A DNA stretch of 64,000 nucleotides from Shimwellia blattae DSM 4481 = NBRC 105725 (GCF_000262305.1 NC_017910.1:2666001-2730000); one strand, 5' to 3'; shown: positions 44,861 through 53,226, numbered from the stretch's first letter. The notes: generated by a model from the sequence alone, not told the origin. Numbers and translations are program-made.

Positions 44861-45856
44861 TCAGAAGGCGTTAATGGTGACCCACATGGGCCCCTGGCCC
44901 ACCGCATAGCGGCCTTTTTCCACCAGCAGCCCCTGCTCGCCGGTGATTTCATACACCGCAATATGGTGCGACTTCTGCCCGGCGGCAATCAGGAACTTCC
45001 CGGCGTCATCAATATTAAAACCGCGTGGCTGGGCTTCGGTCTTCTGGTAGCCCTCCACCGACAGTACGCTGCCATCTTCCGAGACGCTGAAAATGGTGAT
45101 AATGCTGGCGGTACGGTCACAGGCATAGAGGAATTTGCCGTCTGGCGTGATGTGAATATCCGCCGCCCAGCGGGTGTCGGAGAAGTCCGGCGGCATCATA
45201 TCCAGGCTCTGGACACATTCAATCTCGTCGTGCGGGTTGCTCAGTTGCCATACGTCGATGGTGCTGTTCAGCTCATTGACGCAATAACCGTACTGGCGGT
45301 TCGGGTGGAAGGTCATATGGCGCGGGCCCGCACCCTCTACGGTGGTCACTTCCGCAGGATCCTGCAACACCAGATCCCCGTCATCCCCGAGGGTAAACAG
45401 GCAGATACGGTCCTGTTTCAGGGCCGGAACCCACAGGGTTTCGTTGTCCGGGGAGATATTGGCCGAGTGGCACCCTTCCAGCCCCTCGACAGTAAACGCA
45501 ACCGGCTGCGGGCGGCCATTTTCCAGCGGGGTCACGCTCACGGAACCGGCGTTGTAGGAGGCGGTGAATAAAAACGCGCCGCTGTGATCGGTGGAGATAT
45601 GGGTCGGGCTGCCCGACAGCGCGGCGTGTGCCGCCTCGCTCAGGGTGCCGTCATCCGGGGCGATGCGGTAGGCTATCACGCGAAAATCAGGGCGCACCCC
45701 GACATATAACCAGCTCTTGTCCGGGCTGACCACCATCGGCTGAACCTGTGCGCCAACATCCACCACCTGCAGCAGGCTCAGCTCTCCCTGCCCATCCAGA
45801 CGCCAGACGTGGATCTGCTGGCTTTCCGGACTGGCGACATACACGGTTTGTTTCAT
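44861..45856 (-). CDS. pgl: 6-phosphogluconolactonase Pgl
   Basis: 331 residues, a seven-bladed beta-propeller of the lactonase family (repeated HIS-DHSGAFLF, NISPDNETLWVP, HITPDGKFLYACDR segments). It hydrolyses 6-phosphogluconolactone in the pentose phosphate pathway. Same length as E. coli YbhE/Pgl. Divergent from ybhA. Confidence 0.97.
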   Translation of the reverse strand: MKQTVYVASPESQQIHVWRLDGQGELSLLQVVDVGAQVQPMVVSPDKSWLYVGVRPDFRVIAYRIAPDDGTLSEAAHAALSGSPTHISTDHSGAFLFTASYNAGSVSVTPLENGRPQPVAFTVEGLEGCHSANISPDNETLWVPALKQDRICLFTLGDDGDLVLQDPAEVTTVEGAGPRHMTFHPNRQYGYCVNELNSTIDVWQLSNPHDEIECVQSLDMMPPDFSDTRWAADIHITPDGKFLYACDRTASIITIFSVSEDGSVLSVEGYQKTEAQPRGFNIDDAGKFLIAAGQKSHHIAVYEITGEQGLLVEKGRYAVGQGPMWVTINAF

Positions 45857-46004
45857 TTCGACTCCTTTTTAGGGCGGCAAATGGCCTGACACAAAGGTAG
45901 TCTGTTTTGACTCTCACTGCTGCTATTTGCGCAGCAGGTTTGGCCCCTGTGTCCGGCGGTGTTACATTTGTGCCGACTTTCGATTGACTAACCAGGACTA
46001 TCAC

Positions 46005-46835
46005 ATGCGTTATCGCGTCATTGCGCTCGATCTTGACGGCACCCTGCTCACCCCGGCCAAAACTATTCTGCCAGAGTCTCTCGCGGCCTTGCATCAGGCC
46101 CGCCAGGCGGGATATCAGGTGCTTATCGTTACCGGTCGCCATCACGTTGCTATCCATCCTTTTTATCAGGCACTGGCGCTGGATACACCCGCTATTTGCT
46201 GTAATGGCACCTATTTGTATGATTATCAGGCTAAAAAAGTGCTGAGCGCCGATCCGCTGCCCGTGAACCAGGCATTGTCGCTGCTGGATCTGCTCGATGC
46301 GCACCACATCCACGGCCTGATGTATATCGATGACGCGATGGTATATGAAACCAGCACCGGCCATGTGGAGCGCACCCGCAAATGGGCAGAACACTTGCCC
46401 GCCGCCCAGCGACCGGTATTTCGCCAGGTCGACTCGCTGCGCCAGGCCGCCCGCGATGCGCAGGCCATCTGGAAATTTGCCCTGACAGACTCAAGCAATG
46501 ACAAGCTCAGCGACTTTACCCGCAGTGTGGAAAGCGAGCTGGGGCTGGCCTGCGAATGGTCATGGCATGATCAGGTTGATATCGCCCGCCAGGGCAACAG
46601 TAAAGGCAACCGCCTGGCCCAGTGGGCCGCAAGCCAGGGAATTGATATGCAGGAGATTGTGGCCTTTGGCGACAACTATAACGATATCAGCATGCTGAAA
46701 AATGTCGGGCTCGGTGTCGCGATGGGTAATGCCGTAGATGAAGTAAAAAAATGTGCTGATTTAGTTATAGGTGCTAATACTGAACCTGGCATTTCAGAGG
46801 TAGTGAAAAAATACTTTTCCGGTGTACCTGCATAA
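46005..46835 (+). CDS. ybhA: HAD-superfamily phosphatase YbhA (pyridoxal phosphate phosphatase)
   Basis: 276 residues. HAD motif I DLDGTLL with nucleophile Asp9, motif II VTGR, and motif III-IV (GNSKG, FGDNYNDISML). It is close to E. coli YbhA, a PLP phosphatase of type Cof, over about 240 residues. The last 35 codons (from about 46730) turn A+T-rich and differ from E. coli (VKKCADLVIGANTEPG instead of the E. coli end), right at the border of the island. The ATG at 46005 matches E. coli. Confidence 0.93.
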   Translation: MRYRVIALDLDGTLLTPAKTILPESLAALHQARQAGYQVLIVTGRHHVAIHPFYQALALDTPAICCNGTYLYDYQAKKVLSADPLPVNQALSLLDLLDAHHIHGLMYIDDAMVYETSTGHVERTRKWAEHLPAAQRPVFRQVDSLRQAARDAQAIWKFALTDSSNDKLSDFTRSVESELGLACEWSWHDQVDIARQGNSKGNRLAQWAASQGIDMQEIVAFGDNYNDISMLKNVGLGVAMGNAVDEVKKCADLVIGANTEPGISEVVKKYFSGVPA

Positions 46836-46860
46836 AAGAGTGTCTGAGTGTAAGTCAGGG

Positions 46861-46895
46861 TATGGCGGCTCAAATTGTTAATTTCAGCCGCCATA
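46861..46895. terminator. Hairpin after ybhA, at the island edge
   Basis: TATGGCGGCT / AGCCGCCATA, a perfect 10-base stem with a 15-base loop, 25 bases after the ybhA stop. Confidence 0.7.
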
Positions 46896-47000
46896 ATCAA
46901 CGCCCACAAATAACAGAAACAAAACCAATCAAATATAAGTAAAAAAAGTCCTTAATCAGCCATAGAGTAAAGGGCTTATTTTTATCTGACCATGAGTTAA

Positions 47001-47391
47001 TCATGGCCTCACTTTAAGCACAATCAATAGGCTGACAAAACTCAATAGCCCTACAATCAATGCGGTATATTTAATATAAAACCAGGATATCTCATTAATT
47101 TTTAAAGATTTAAAAAGTTCTATTTCCTCTTCTGTCAGTGTCTTTTTTGTCGCCGGGAAGCCAGGAAAGATAAGATCACTCATAATATAAGACTCCTTAT
47201 ACCCCCAAAAGAAAAAGCCCCCCATTTTTACCCACAGCCATAGGAAAAGGCATATAGCCAAATTGTTGTTTAAATTTATCAGCAATGAGATCAAACTTAT
47301 GTTCTGTAAATTTACCATAGATAAGATAAAATAACAGTGAAACTACAAAGATGGCAGCCAAACATATTATGATTATATCAAAAGGGTTCAT
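47001..47391 (-). pseudogene. Two-helix membrane protein broken by a frameshift (island)
   Basis: Two short frames cover this stretch: 47391-47197 (64 aa, one hydrophobic helix at residues 5-25, ending GKNGGLFLLGV) and 47183-47001 (60 aa, helix near its C-terminus). The second frame is open far upstream of its ATG. If the run of six C at 47218-47223 had five, one 129-residue protein would result, with the joint KNGG-FFFWGYKESYIMSDL. So this is probably one gene with a one-base insertion, or a slippery frame. The first start has a GAGGAG ribosome site. Not recognised; could be a second immunity protein. Confidence 0.6.
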
Positions 47392-47442
47392 TTTGACTCC
47401 TCGATAACCTTGTACACTGAAAGAATATCCACACAATGCACT

Positions 47443-47468
47443 GCTGACGCTCATCTTTCGGCGTCAGC
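47443..47468. other. Hairpin downstream of hcp in the island
   Basis: GCTGACGC / GCGTCAGC perfect 8-base arms with a 10-base loop. It sits in a GC-richer 200-base segment of the A+T-rich island. It may end the hcp transcript. Confidence 0.5.
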
Positions 47469-47650
47469 GGTCCTCGTCCGTTTCCCCGTAGTAATCCCTG
47501 CGTTTTTTTCGCAGCCCCAGTTACGGCACTACTCCGCCACTTCAGCCTCTGAAAGTGTGGCCGTTTCCACGATGGCGGCGAAACGGGCTTTTGGAGGGGG
47601 TGACAACTATTCTGATACTGAGGGCATTACCCCGTTAGGGGCTGTTCTGT

Positions 47651-48154
47651 TTAGTTGGCTTGTTCTTCTTTCTTCTCTAACTCCTTACCCCAATAATCTT
47701 CTTTTTTAATATTTCCAGGTAAATAATTCCACGCAATGCCACGGTATCTTAGTTTAACAACCTCTGTCATATTAGGAGTGATGGACCCGGGAATATAAGC
47801 ATGATTGAATACAACCGAGGAAATAACAACACTATCCAGTGTTATATTATAAATTTCCAATTCAACTCCAGCACCATTGATAGCATAGAATCTTATAATT
47901 GCGGTTTTAAGTCTTTTACACGAACAAACAAAATCAAATAGATATGGTGAAGATTTATCTACTTCTTTGCTCATAATCACAGGCTCATGTTGCCTTGTTC
48001 CTGTCATTGAGCCTGAGTGTGGGTCTGTAGGTAATGTAATGCCATGTTGCGTATTCATTACCTCTATAGCACCTTCACGGCCTAAAGCAGTACAGGAGCC
48101 TTTTATTTGGACACCATTTTCATCGTATAAAAATAAATAAGCGGGTAAAGACAT
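47651..48154 (-). CDS. Type VI secretion tube protein, Hcp family (orphan)
   Basis: 167 residues. It starts with PAYLFLYDENGVQIKGSC, then GREGAIEVMNTQHGI, TGTRQHEPVIMSKEVDKSSP and YRGIAWNYLPGNIKKEDYW, the order of conserved blocks of Hcp (DUF796) proteins, which stack in hexameric rings to form the T6SS inner tube and often carry effectors. The last 15 residues are charged. AAGGA ribosome site. No other T6SS gene is in the window. It follows an effector/immunity pair on the same strand and belongs to the A+T-rich island. Confidence 0.9.
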   Translation of the reverse strand: MSLPAYLFLYDENGVQIKGSCTALGREGAIEVMNTQHGITLPTDPHSGSMTGTRQHEPVIMSKEVDKSSPYLFDFVCSCKRLKTAIIRFYAINGAGVELEIYNITLDSVVISSVVFNHAYIPGSITPNMTEVVKLRYRGIAWNYLPGNIKKEDYWGKELEKKEEQAN

Positions 48155-48180
48155 TGGTAAATCCTTATGTGGGTAAAATC

Positions 48181-48399
48181 CTATTCTTCCGGTCTTTCAG
48201 GTAGAAGTTTAACGATTATATATACTACAACTATACTCACGGCTATATAAATAAATCGTTCATGCCATGTTTCAAAATGGAAGAACCAATAAATACATAA
48301 AAAAACTAAAATACCACCAAGTAATGAAGCGGCGTATTCTAAAAAGCTATGAAATACTCTCTTTACAAATGATAACTTTTTAATTTTATCATCTGCCAT
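48181..48399 (-). CDS. Small two-helix membrane protein, candidate immunity
   Basis: 72 residues from the ATG at 48399 (GAGGT ribosome site; a longer version from 48420 is possible). Two hydrophobic helices at about residues 23-42 and 50-66 are separated by a short charged loop (FETWHER). The gene overlaps the 3' end of the 216-residue candidate effector by 11 bases and is followed after 26 bases by hcp. A small inner-membrane protein in tight coupling with a toxin-like gene fits an immunity role. No family recognised. Confidence 0.65.
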   Translation of the reverse strand: MADDKIKKLSFVKRVFHSFLEYAASLLGGILVFLCIYWFFHFETWHERFIYIAVSIVVVYIIVKLLPERPEE

Positions 48400-49039
48400 G
48401 ATTGACCTCTTTTTCAACAAGATCCAATATCTGATTAAATGCCGTTTCTCCTTGTGTTCTTCTGACTCTTAACGCCTCAACAAAGGGGTGTAAAGCTGGT
48501 TCAACAAGGAAATAAAGAAAATCGTAGTCTCTTTGACGCAATGCGTAATATATTTCTGGATCGGTGCTTTGAAGTCTTTGAGATGTGTATATACTACGTT
48601 CTGCCATACCTCCAGCTAACAAGGTATTTCCGACTATACCGCCACGTAGAGCTACCATAAGGGAACTTCTTTGAGCTATAGAGGTTGCTATTTTTTTGGA
48701 TATTATAGAGTTGGTAATAGCTCGCCCAACTACTGATGCAGCAATCTTAGCGTATATACCATCCTTTTTTTTCTCCGGTACATATTGATTAAATTTATTC
48801 AATACTGTTTCAATCGTCCTGACAAAATTTTCATTTTGAAGAATACCAAAGCGTATAGCTTTAATCAGTCTGATACGTTCCGTCTCTCTGTTGTATCTTG
48901 AATCAGTATCTATAAAACCATAAGCAAGATAGCCCAAGTCTTGAGGGACTGATAAAACACCATGAACAAGTCCTACGCCTGTTTCAGGTGATATAATGAT
49001 CTGTGCTATACGTTTTGCTATGTCCATGTAAGTAATCAT
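48389..49039 (-). CDS. Candidate T6SS membrane-active effector (216 aa)
   Basis: 216 residues, no signal peptide. The centre (about 98-150: AKIAASVVGRAITNSII...VALRGGIVGNTLLAGG) is hydrophobic and rich in Gly, Ser and Ala, like a pore-forming or membrane-inserting segment. The C-terminal part (about 165-216) is helical and charged (FLVEPALHPFVEALRVRR). It begins the island operon with hcp and a two-helix membrane protein. It recalls small Hcp-dependent ion-pore effectors of Enterobacteriaceae such as Ssp6, but homology was not tested. The start is ATG at 49039; an in-frame ATG at 49027 is also possible. Confidence 0.6.
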   Translation of the reverse strand: MITYMDIAKRIAQIIISPETGVGLVHGVLSVPQDLGYLAYGFIDTDSRYNRETERIRLIKAIRFGILQNENFVRTIETVLNKFNQYVPEKKKDGIYAKIAASVVGRAITNSIISKKIATSIAQRSSLMVALRGGIVGNTLLAGGMAERSIYTSQRLQSTDPEIYYALRQRDYDFLYFLVEPALHPFVEALRVRRTQGETAFNQILDLVEKEVNHGR

Positions 49040-49357
49040 AAAGATTCCATTCCTTCAGTTTTATGCAGTCTAAAGGCAGATTGAGCAAAAAACAAACAAA
49101 AACAAGCGGTATATACTGATATAGACTATTTTCGATTTGGTGGATTCTGACGGTGAACGGATGTGACTACCCGAAACCAGGAAAAAGTGGAAGTATGATC
49201 AACCGGGATAACGACTACGTCTTCCTGAAGATAAAAGCAGCGCTCCCCGGTAAAGCGCGATGAACCTTAAAAAAGGCCGCTTTCGCGACCTTGTATCCGT
49301 GCAGACAATTATTAAGAACGATCAAGTAGCATATACTTACCCGCTCCTGTAACCGGC
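49040..49357. other. Stretch between the island effector and modC
   Basis: 318 bases. The first 100 (A+T-rich) must hold the island promoter (a TATATAC-like box near 49110). 49140-49263 is GC-richer and open in one plus frame (start GTG at 49153, 36 codons), perhaps a decayed gene. Then comes the mod terminator. Confidence 0.5.
49273..49292 (-). terminator. modABC terminator
   Basis: On the minus strand AAGGTCGC-GAAA-GCGGCCTT followed by TTTTTT; a GNRA-loop intrinsic terminator 66 bases after modC. Confidence 0.85.
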
Positions 49358-50416
49358 TCAGCCCGCCAGTGAGACGCTTTTGATCTGTGCGTATAGTCTC
49401 TGGCCCGGCGTGATATGCAGCTCGTCCCGGGCCCAGGGGCTGATACGCGCCCAGAAGATGGCTTCGCCGCTCTCCAGCTGTACGTTGACCTGGCCGTCAT
49501 CCTCATGGCTGTCCACCACCCGGGCGCTGAGCACATTGCGGATACTGGTCTGCTGTGGCGGCACCAGCACCAGCGAGACATCCGTCGCCTGAATACGCAC
49601 CCGCACGCGGCTGCCGATCTCCTGGTCTATCCTGGGTACCCATAATGTTTGCCCGGCCACCTGCAGCGCCGTCATCCGGTATTGTGGATGCTGAGCCTGC
49701 AGCCGGGTATTCAGCACAGTGCTCTGCTGCTCGCCGGGCAGCCACGGGTGCATCACCTGGCTGCTCCATACTGTCTCCAGGGTGCCGAACGCCTTCACGG
49801 CGCCTTTATCCAGCACCAGGACATTATCCGCAAGGTGCAGGATCTCCTCCAGCGAGTGGCTGACATAGAGCATCGGAATATGGATTTCCCGGGCCAGATT
49901 TTGCAGATACGGCAGCAGCTCCCGTTTGCGTGGCACATCCAGCGACGCCAGCGGTTCATCCAGCAGCAAAAGCTCCGGCGCGGTCAGCAGTGCCCGGCCA
50001 ATCGCGACCCGCTGCTTCTCCCCGCCGGACAGGCTCCAGGGGAAGCGGTTCAGTAAGTGCGCAATGCCCAGCAGCGCCACCAGCTTATCAAACTGCTCCG
50101 CCATGGACGGGGCCAGCCCGTAACACAGATTCCCGCGCACCCGGTAGTGGGGAAACAGCCGGGCATCCTGAAACACATACCCGATACGCCGCCGCTCCGG
50201 GGGCAACATAACCCCGGCGGCGGTGTCATTCAGCACCCGGCCATTGAGCACAATGCGCCCCTGTTCTGGCCGGGTTAACCCGCTGATGGCGTTAATCAGC
50301 GAGGTTTTACCCGCACCGGATACACCGAATACGGCGGTGATCCCGTGGGCGGGCAGGTTTTCTTTGATCCGCAGGCAGTGGCTCCCCAGGGTCTGGGTAA
50401 AATCGAGCTCCAGCAT
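49358..50416 (-). CDS. modC: Molybdate ABC transporter ATPase ModC
   Basis: 352 residues. ATP-binding domain (about 1-230) with GVSGAGKTS, LSGGEKQRVAIGRALL and LLLDEPLASLD, followed by a TOBE/mop domain (about 290-350) that binds molybdate. The ATG at 50416 overlaps the modB stop (TAATG). Powers uptake of molybdate with ModAB. Confidence 0.97.
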   Translation of the reverse strand: MLELDFTQTLGSHCLRIKENLPAHGITAVFGVSGAGKTSLINAISGLTRPEQGRIVLNGRVLNDTAAGVMLPPERRRIGYVFQDARLFPHYRVRGNLCYGLAPSMAEQFDKLVALLGIAHLLNRFPWSLSGGEKQRVAIGRALLTAPELLLLDEPLASLDVPRKRELLPYLQNLAREIHIPMLYVSHSLEEILHLADNVLVLDKGAVKAFGTLETVWSSQVMHPWLPGEQQSTVLNTRLQAQHPQYRMTALQVAGQTLWVPRIDQEIGSRVRVRIQATDVSLVLVPPQQTSIRNVLSARVVDSHEDDGQVNVQLESGEAIFWARISPWARDELHITPGQRLYAQIKSVSLAG

Positions 50417-51111
50417 TATGCCTCTCCGGTGATACGTTTTCGGCTGATGCGCGCCAGCCACTCAGAGACCAGCAGCGACACCAGCGCCAGCACTATCGAA
50501 ATCACACACAGCCGGGCCGCAGCGCTCTCGCCGCCGGGGATCTGGATCAGGGTATACATGGCCGAGGGAATAGTGCGGGTCTCCCCGGGAATATTGGACA
50601 CAAACGTAATGGTGGCGCCGAACTCCCCCAGCGAGCGGGCAAATGCCAGCACCGTGCCGACAATAATGCCCGGCAGGGTGAGCGGCAGCGTAATGGTAAA
50701 AAACACCCGCCAGCGCCCGGCACCCAGGGTGCGGGCCGCCTGCTCAAGGCGCATATCAACCCCTTCCAGCCCGAGGCGAATAGCCCGCACCATCAGCGGA
50801 AATGACATCACCGCCGCCGCCAGCACCGCCCCGCGCCAGGAGAAGGCGAAAGAGAGGCCAAACCAGTCATACAGCCAGCTGCCTATCACCCCGCGCCGCC
50901 CCATTACCACCAGCAGCAAATACCCCACCACCACCGGCGGTAACACCAGCGGCAGGTGAATAATACTGTCGAGCAGGGATTTACCCGGGAAGCGGCAGCG
51001 CACCAGTACCCAGGCCAGCAGAATGCCGAACGGCAGGCTTATCACCACCGCCAGCGAAGAGACCTTCAGGCTGAGTAAGACCGCCTGCCATTCCGGCTCG
51101 CTGAGTATCAT
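50416..51111 (-). CDS. modB: Molybdate ABC transporter permease ModB
   Basis: 231 residues, five or six helices, with the EAA loop EQAARTLGAGRWRVFFTITLP. The ATG at 51111 overlaps the end of modA by four bases. Forms the channel of the molybdate importer. Matches E. coli ModB. Confidence 0.96.
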   Translation of the reverse strand: MILSEPEWQAVLLSLKVSSLAVVISLPFGILLAWVLVRCRFPGKSLLDSIIHLPLVLPPVVVGYLLLVVMGRRGVIGSWLYDWFGLSFAFSWRGAVLAAAVMSFPLMVRAIRLGLEGVDMRLEQAARTLGAGRWRVFFTITLPLTLPGIIVGTVLAFARSLGEFGATITFVSNIPGETRTIPSAMYTLIQIPGGESAAARLCVISIVLALVSLLVSEWLARISRKRITGEA

Positions 51112-51884
51112 TGCCGGGGGGTGAAGCCATATTTTTTAAATACCGCGGCGGCCTGCGGGCCCTGCAGATACTGCCAGAACCCCTCAACGGCTGCGCTGGC
51201 GTGATCCCGGGTGATGGCCATCGGGTATTCGACTTTCGGGTGGGAATCTTCCGGGAAGGTGCCAACCACTTTCACCCCTTTACTGGCCACCGCATCAGAG
51301 CCGTACACCACGCCGAGCGGCGCTTCGTTACGCTCTACCAGCGCCAGGGCACCGCGCACATCTTCCGCCGGGGCCAGCACCGGGGAGAGCGTACTCCAGA
51401 CCCCCAGCTTCTCAAACGCCTGCCGGGCGTAAATACCCGCCGGAACATGCTGAGGATCCCCCACCGCCAGGCGCCCGCCATTAAGCAGCGACACCCAGTT
51501 TGTGGTGCGGTTTATCGTGATATTCCCCTGCGGGCTGGCTTTTGGTGCCACCAGCACCAGGCTGTTGCCCAGCAGCGTGACCCGGGAATCAGTTTTAATG
51601 GCCTCTTTGCCTGCGGCGTAGTCCATCCATTTCTGGTCGGCAGAGATAAACAGATCGGCGGGCGCGCCTGCTTCAATCTGGCGCGCCAGGGTGGAGGAAG
51701 AGGCAAACGAGGCGACCACATCTACCTGCTTTTCTTTTTTATATTGCTGCGCAATATCCTGCAGTGCGTTGGTCAGCGAGGCCGCCGCAAACACCGTGAC
51801 TTTTCCCTGGTCAGCCACGGCCTGGCCGGCAAAAACCACGGAGAACACCATGCCCGCTGCCGCCAGGCCCCATGAACGTGCCAT
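51108..51884 (-). CDS. modA: Periplasmic molybdate-binding protein ModA
   Basis: 258 residues with signal peptide (ends QAVA/DQGK). The mature protein has AAASLTNALQDIA and a DLFISADQKWMDYA motif contacting the oxyanion. It brings molybdate or tungstate to ModBC. The ATG at 51884 was chosen because it begins a clean signal peptide. A ModE box lies 20 bases upstream. Confidence 0.97.
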   Translation of the reverse strand: MARSWGLAAAGMVFSVVFAGQAVADQGKVTVFAAASLTNALQDIAQQYKKEKQVDVVASFASSSTLARQIEAGAPADLFISADQKWMDYAAGKEAIKTDSRVTLLGNSLVLVAPKASPQGNITINRTTNWVSLLNGGRLAVGDPQHVPAGIYARQAFEKLGVWSTLSPVLAPAEDVRGALALVERNEAPLGVVYGSDAVASKGVKVVGTFPEDSHPKVEYPMAITRDHASAAVEGFWQYLQGPQAAAVFKKYGFTPRQ

Positions 51885-51902
51885 CTTCCACTCCCTACCT
51901 TT

Positions 51903-51926
51903 CGTTATGTAGCGACAAATATAACG
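51903..51926. promoter_or_regulatory. ModE operator of modABC
   Basis: CGTTATGT-8 bases-ATATAACG, an inverted repeat of the ModE type, 19 bases before modA. With molybdate, ModE represses modABC. Confidence 0.9.
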
Positions 51927-52027
51927 ATAATCCGGCCCGATGGAAAGCCACAATACATACAGAAAATAGCCCGGAGGCAGAGCGGGGAGAGGGTAACCCG
52001 GGGGATGAGGGGGAAAAACAGGCAAAA

Positions 52028-52053
52028 AAATACCCGGCCAGGCCGGGTATTTT
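52028..52053 (-). terminator. acrZ terminator
   Basis: AATACCCGGCC / GGCCGGGTATT arms around one base, with an A run that is a T run on the minus strand, directly after acrZ. Confidence 0.9.
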
Positions 52054-52058
52054 ACAAA

Positions 52059-52208
52059 TCAGCGCTGCCGGGTGCTGGTATCACGGTGCCCGATGCCGGA
52101 CAACACGTTAAACACCTCACCCAGACCATAGATAAGCCCAAGGATTACCGCCATCACAATCGGCACCATGATGACCGCTGTAACCATACTTTTTATCAGT
52201 TCTAACAT
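52059..52208 (-). CDS. acrZ: Small membrane protein AcrZ (AcrB partner)
   Basis: 49 codons beginning MLELIKSMVTAVIMVP and ending HRDTSTRQR. The single helix ILGLIYGLGEVFN and the length of 49 match E. coli AcrZ exactly. AcrZ binds the AcrB pump in the inner membrane and widens its drug range. It stands between modA and modE, as in E. coli. Recognised by motif despite its small size. Confidence 0.95.
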   Translation of the reverse strand: MLELIKSMVTAVIMVPIVMAVILGLIYGLGEVFNVLSGIGHRDTSTRQR

Positions 52209-52358
52209 GGATGCTCCCGGCAAACAAATAACGTATCAGCCCGTTATTTTAACCTTTATGGCAAAAAATACACTCTCCTTTTGTGCCCCGCCCCTGGCAA
52301 CTGGACGCCCTGCCCTGCTCAGGTAGAATAGCGGTTTTGCGTTACCGGGACCCACACC

Positions 52359-53150
52359 ATGCAAGCTGAAATTCTCCTCACCCTGAAACTTCAGGATCGT
52401 CTGTTCGCCGATCCCCGGCGCATTGCACTGCTTAAACAGATAGATAATACCGGCTCCATTAGCCAGGGGGCGAAACTTGCCGGTATCAGTTACAAAAGTG
52501 CCTGGGACGCCATTAACGACATGAACCAGCTGACCGAACAGCCGATTGTTGACCGGGCCACCGGGGGTAAAGGCGGCGGCGGTGCGGTGCTGACGGCCTA
52601 CGGCCACCGGCTGTTACAGCTCTATGATCTGCTGGCCCAGATTCAGCAAAAAGCCTTTGATGTTCTCCAGGAGGACTCGCTCCCCCTGGACAGCCTGCTG
52701 GCGGCCATTTCCCGCTTCTCCCTGCAGACCAGCGCCCGTAACCAGCTGTTTGGCACGGTGGTGGCCCGCGACAACCAGCAGGTTCAGCAACATACCGAGA
52801 TCCTGCTGGCCGACGGCGCCACCCACCTGAAAGTAGCCATTACCCGGCACAGCGGCGAGCGCCTGGGGCTGGATGCCGGTAAAGAGGTGCTGGTGCTGAT
52901 TAAAGCCCCCTGGGTGCAGATCTGCCGGGATCCCCGCCAGGCCGCCCTGGCGGATAACCAGCTTCCCGGGGAAATCACCAGTATCCAGGCCGGGGCAGAA
53001 CAGTGTGAAATCTTAATTGCCCTGCCCGGCGGCCAGAGCCTGTGCGCGACAATCCCCGCCACCCGGATGGAGCAGGAGCAACTCGCCTGTGGCCAGCAGG
53101 TGACAGCATATTTTAATGCCGATGAGGCGATTATCGCGACACTCTGCTAA
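52359..53150 (+). CDS. modE: Molybdate-dependent regulator ModE
   Basis: 263 residues. N-terminal winged helix (about 1-115; ISQGAKLAGISYKSAWDAINDMN), then two mop domains with SARNQLFGTV that bind molybdate. It represses modABC and activates moa. Matches E. coli ModE. Confidence 0.97.
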   Translation: MQAEILLTLKLQDRLFADPRRIALLKQIDNTGSISQGAKLAGISYKSAWDAINDMNQLTEQPIVDRATGGKGGGGAVLTAYGHRLLQLYDLLAQIQQKAFDVLQEDSLPLDSLLAAISRFSLQTSARNQLFGTVVARDNQQVQQHTEILLADGATHLKVAITRHSGERLGLDAGKEVLVLIKAPWVQICRDPRQAALADNQLPGEITSIQAGAEQCEILIALPGGQSLCATIPATRMEQEQLACGQQVTAYFNADEAIIATLC

Positions 53151-53226
53151 AGCCTGCCGTGCCATTGACAAGCCGCAGGCTGTCACGTATCCCTGTAGTT
53201 ATGTGCTGCATAAAATGGGATAAATG

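Noticed and set aside
47410..47709. 99-codon plus-strand frame in the island as a real gene
   Set aside because: It runs into the 3' end of hcp and has no clear ribosome site; kept only as a possible relic.
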